From: Bdellovibrio sp. UBA4095
Lineage (GTDB): Bacteria > Bdellovibrionota > Bdellovibrionia > Bdellovibrionales > Bdellovibrionaceae
Reading direction: 5' to 3'
Length of the DNA: 64,000 bases
Assembly (NCBI GenBank): GCA_002381805.1
Contig: DFXZ01000012.1
Span: forward strand, 184,458-248,457
Shown one piece after another: positions 61,103-64,000 of the stretch; within the stretch, counting starts at the first letter, position 1, and every line of letters starts with the position of its first letter. The notes under the pieces were generated by a model. It worked only from the letters and a program-made list of their open reading frames with translations. It made no database searches and was not told the DNA's origin. Made by a program: the position numbers and the translations under genes.

Positions 61103-63900
61103 TTTTGAATATGCGCCACCTTTTCCTTTCGAGCTTTGTGATTCTGAGCCTTTCAGCTCCCTCGGCTTCTTATGCGAAAAGAGCGCTCGACATATCTAAT
61201 CTTTCTGAAGAAATGCAAAGTGATCTTCGCAAGCGGTTTCCCCGATCTTTAGATCAAAACCTGTCTTTAGAACAACTCGACGAAATTCTTCGCTATCTTC
61301 AGCTAAAGCCCTTTTTTACGCAGTTGAAAATTGTCGAAAACGGAAGCGGACCCTATAAACTTGAGTTTCAAAGGACTCAACTTATCGGTAATGTCGAATT
61401 CAAAGGACTGACTTTCCTGTCGACTTCACAAGCAGAGAATATCTTTGCGATCAAGAACGGTGATATTTTTGATCAGACCAGCCTTATAGAAGAAGGCGAA
61501 AAATTGCGTCAGTACTATAAAGATCAAGGTTACTATAACGCCGTGATCGACATTGAAATGCCACCAAAAGATGACAGCACAATAGACATCATTGTTCGCG
61601 TCACTGAGAACAAACAAACTCGGATTCAAAAAATTCTGATCACCAGCCCGAACGAAGATTTGAATCGTCGACTCACTCGCGAAGTCTCATCCTCGGTGCG
61701 CGACCCATTTACAGAGGCTACTCTGGCTGAACTGCAAAAAAATGTTCGGGAGTATCTGACAAAAAATCGCTATGTACGTACCGACCTTATCGGTCCAACC
61801 TTGAACTATAGTGACGATGAGTCTCAAGTCCAACTTTCTTATCGCTTAGAAAAAGTCGACAAATACAGTTTCGAATACCAGGGCACCAATAAAATCAGCG
61901 CGCGCGCCATCGAAAGAGCTTTGGACTTGGATAATTTCTATTCGGCCAACCCTTCAATTGCTTCAGAACTTCTGCAAAAAGTCAGGGCTTTCTACATATC
62001 CAAGGGCTATGCGCGAGTCGAGGTTACCGCCGAAGAAACTAAAGGATCAGGTCCCTTCAGAAAGCATGTCCTCTTTAAAATCGAAGAAGGACCAAAGATT
62101 AAACTTCAGAAAATTGCCATCAATGGCAAATTCAGCAAAAGCGATCAGTATTATATTAAGCTCATCAAAGATCACAGCTCTTCATTGATCGCAGACGATA
62201 TATACAACAAGGATGACCTTGAACTGGGACTTAAAAACCTTATTCTGGAGCTTCAGAACAATGGTTATTTGCAGGCGAAGGTTCTTTCAACACGGACCCA
62301 ATACAACAAAGAAAAAGATAAGATCACCTTTTATCTTAATCTCGACGAAGGCCCTCTTACAGAAATTCAGACGGTGGAGTTTCAAGGCAACTCCTCTTTT
62401 TCGCAGGAAGAATTAATTTCTGTTACGCAGTTGCAGCCAGGACCATTGAAGCTAGTTCAAATCGAAAATGCCATCGCCCATCTGAAGCGCTTTTATCACG
62501 AGCGGGGCTATATTGAGATGATTCTCCTGAATGAAAAGCAGGATCTGGTAACCTACGACCCTAGCAACACAAAAGCACTTTTGAAGTTCAATATTTTTGA
62601 AGGCCCCCAAGTTAGCGTTGCGTCGATCATCGTTGAAGGTAATAGTTTTACCAAAGAGTCCGTCATCCTGAAGGAACTCGAATTCACAAACAATGATCTT
62701 ATCACTCCTTCAAAATTAGAGGAGTCCGTCGCCCGACTTCAGCGAACAGGATTTTTTGGTTCTGTTGAAGTGAAGACACTCGAAGAAAAAACAAACGTGG
62801 CTCGACGAACTGTCTTGGTCAAAGTCACAGAACGAGACCCTGGAATTTTTAATTTGGGCCTGGGTGCTACCAACGAACGCACTTTCACTTTACGTGGATA
62901 CACTGGTGTGGCTTATCGAAATCTCTGGGGAACGGGACGCGGAGTTTCTTTGCGGCTCGAGGGCAATTACAATGTGACCGACATCAAGTACCTCGAAAAT
63001 AAAATTATTCTTGGATATCTTGAACCTTATATATTTGGCACTCGCGTTCGTGGCCGTGTGAATTTAACTCGCTCTCGAACGGTCACTGACTTTGACTTAC
63101 GGCAAGTAACAGAATCCAACTCTGTCACCTACTCGCTGGAAAAAGATTTCACGTCACATATTCTGGGCGTCTGGGATTTATGGTCCATTGCCACGATCAA
63201 AGACTTCGGGCTGGACGATCGTTATCCCTTCCCGGAATCAACTCAAGACATTGGAACTACAGGCCCTACTCTTGATTTGGATTTCAGGGACAATCCTTTT
63301 AATCCAGCACGTGGCACATTCACTCGTTTAAATGCAGAATATGCTTCCCCCTCTTTGTGGAGCACCAAGACCATTGAATACTGGCGTGCCACTCTAAGTT
63401 TCACACACTACAAAACTCTGGCAGAATGGTCGAACCAACCTGTTGTATGGGCAAATCAGATTCGCGGCGGTTACCTTAAGAACCTAAGCTCACATATTAA
63501 TGGTGGAGTGCCCTGGGATAAAAAAGGTTTTATTTTGGGAGGCCGGGCAACAGTGCGTGGATACGAAGCAGGGACTCAAGAAGTATTTCCAAACCGTGCC
63601 GACTTAGGTTTAAGCGATGCTGATCAGACTTATTTTATGACGACCGAAGCTTCGATGTACTTGTTAAAGTCGGAGCTGCGCTTTCCAGTCTATGGCAATT
63701 TGGGTGGGGCAATTTTTTATGATGGTGGATCCGTCTTAATTAAAGACCTGACTTTCAAGGACTCTTACCGAGATTCCGCGGGGTTTGGAATTCGCTATAA
63801 TACTCCAGTCGGGCCTTTGAGCTTGGAGTTCGCTTGGAAGTTGGATCAACGGCCGGGGGAAGAGCCTTGGCGCTTCCATCTATCAATCGGATCTTTCTAA
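61099..63900 (+). CDS. POTRA-rich BamA/TamA-family outer-membrane assembly protein
   Basis: 933 residues with a signal peptide (FLSSFVILSLSAPSASYA). At least five POTRA repeats can be seen up to about residue 580: GNVEFKGLTFLS, FEYQGTNKISARAIERAL, IAINGKFSKSD, VEFQGNSSFSQEEL and IIVEGNSFTKESVILKEL, each followed by the GY/YY strand of the fold. The C-terminal half is a 16-stranded Omp85 barrel with ATVRGYEAG (the conserved VRGY/F loop-6 motif) and a final Phe. TamA itself has three POTRA, BamA five, so this is BamA-like in size and TamA-like in context. Confidence 0.88.
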   Translation: MILNMRHLFLSSFVILSLSAPSASYAKRALDISNLSEEMQSDLRKRFPRSLDQNLSLEQLDEILRYLQLKPFFTQLKIVENGSGPYKLEFQRTQLIGNVEFKGLTFLSTSQAENIFAIKNGDIFDQTSLIEEGEKLRQYYKDQGYYNAVIDIEMPPKDDSTIDIIVRVTENKQTRIQKILITSPNEDLNRRLTREVSSSVRDPFTEATLAELQKNVREYLTKNRYVRTDLIGPTLNYSDDESQVQLSYRLEKVDKYSFEYQGTNKISARAIERALDLDNFYSANPSIASELLQKVRAFYISKGYARVEVTAEETKGSGPFRKHVLFKIEEGPKIKLQKIAINGKFSKSDQYYIKLIKDHSSSLIADDIYNKDDLELGLKNLILELQNNGYLQAKVLSTRTQYNKEKDKITFYLNLDEGPLTEIQTVEFQGNSSFSQEELISVTQLQPGPLKLVQIENAIAHLKRFYHERGYIEMILLNEKQDLVTYDPSNTKALLKFNIFEGPQVSVASIIVEGNSFTKESVILKELEFTNNDLITPSKLEESVARLQRTGFFGSVEVKTLEEKTNVARRTVLVKVTERDPGIFNLGLGATNERTFTLRGYTGVAYRNLWGTGRGVSLRLEGNYNVTDIKYLENKIILGYLEPYIFGTRVRGRVNLTRSRTVTDFDLRQVTESNSVTYSLEKDFTSHILGVWDLWSIATIKDFGLDDRYPFPESTQDIGTTGPTLDLDFRDNPFNPARGTFTRLNAEYASPSLWSTKTIEYWRATLSFTHYKTLAEWSNQPVVWANQIRGGYLKNLSSHINGGVPWDKKGFILGGRATVRGYEAGTQEVFPNRADLGLSDADQTYFMTTEASMYLLKSELRFPVYGNLGGAIFYDGGSVLIKDLTFKDSYRDSAGFGIRYNTPVGPLSLEFAWKLDQRPGEEPWRFHLSIGSF

Positions 63901-63930
63901 AAAAAACTGGAACCTTAAATTGTTGCTGGC

Positions 63931-63952
63931 AAGGGACTTGCGTAAGTCCCTT
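63931..63952 (+). other. Inverted repeat after the Omp85 gene
   Basis: AAGGGACTT pairs with AAGTCCCTT around GCGT, a 9-bp stem. No T-run follows, so it is not a standard terminator, but it lies in the gap before the next gene and could be a weak 3' structure. Confidence 0.35.
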
Positions 63953-63957
63953 CCACA

Positions 63958-64000
63958 ATGTCTGTAGTTTGCCCCTATTGCCAGCGCCAAAACTCCTCGT
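63958..64000 (+). CDS. Start of a zinc-ribbon protein, cut by the window
   Basis: From an ATG at 63958 the frame reads MSVVCPYCQRQNSS and stays open to the last base. CPYC is the first half of a CxxC zinc ribbon, common in small regulators and domain-rich proteins. No ribosome site is clear, and only 14 codons are visible, so this could still be chance. Confidence 0.4.
   Translation, partial: MSVVCPYCQRQNSS

Noticed and set aside
1..64000. Mobile elements, tRNA or rRNA genes, CRISPR arrays
   Set aside because: No transposase motifs, terminal repeats, direct-repeat arrays or clover-leaf-like segments were seen on either strand by eye; a tRNA scan was not run.

Overview
The window looks like a chromosomal segment of a predatory or free-living member of the Bdellovibrionota, most likely Bdellovibrio or a close relative. 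This rests on moderate GC content, many outer-membrane barrels and lipoproteins with no close named family, a compact UvrA, an AnsA-like asparaginase next to ruvCAB and lpxC, a split ComEC, and frequent TTG/GTG starts behind GGAGG-type ribosome sites. No rRNA, tRNA, insertion sequence, prophage or CRISPR array was seen. It is dense, ordinary chromosome with some accessory-looking islands.

Region by region. 1-10.5 kb is mostly envelope and hydrolytic functions: an internally duplicated lipoprotein (cut by the window edge) overlapping a beta-barrel gene, an overlapping pair of M14 carboxypeptidase and alpha/beta hydrolase, a DUF1338 dioxygenase, a stand-alone HD-GYP protein and two more outer-membrane proteins. 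10.5-23.4 kb holds housekeeping and metabolism: a flavin reductase, an EamA transporter, a DUF475/TerC-like membrane protein, uvrA, fur with a candidate Fur box, folE2, a Maf pyrophosphatase, cytidine deaminase, a secreted DNase-I-like protein, an ABC-F ATPase behind what looks like a transcription attenuator, and a beta-carbonic anhydrase.

23.7-31.2 kb is a surface-structure island. Three overlapping pseudopilin-like genes are followed by a LysE-like transporter and a 1380-residue lipoprotein made of Ig-like repeats plus a C-terminal propeller-like region. 31.2-38.3 kb holds a small T-fold-like protein, a PpiD-like membrane chaperone and the rod-shape operon mreC-mreD-mrdA-rodA, with a lytic transglycosylase facing it. 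38.5-41 kb carries the most unusual small locus: a heme-oxygenase-like di-iron protein with a full ligand set, coupled to a GNAT/acyl-synthase-like protein, with an unrecognised protein upstream.

41-49.1 kb has thioredoxin, a degenerate receiver protein, an LptF permease, dprA, a LysM protein, a CpoB-like protein and comEC split into separate membrane and metallo-beta-lactamase genes, so DNA-uptake functions (dprA, comEC) sit together. 49.1-54.4 kb is a leftward run: ruvC-ruvA-ruvB-asparaginase-lpxC, ending at a terminator, then alanine dehydrogenase. 54.5-64 kb runs rightward: a TPR protein, efp, and an overlapping operon of a helical-repeat protein, a TamB-like protein and a POTRA-rich BamA/TamA-family barrel, followed by the first codons of a zinc-ribbon protein.

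Protein identities come from motifs read by eye. No database search was run. Start codons were chosen from ribosome-binding sites and overlaps where visible.
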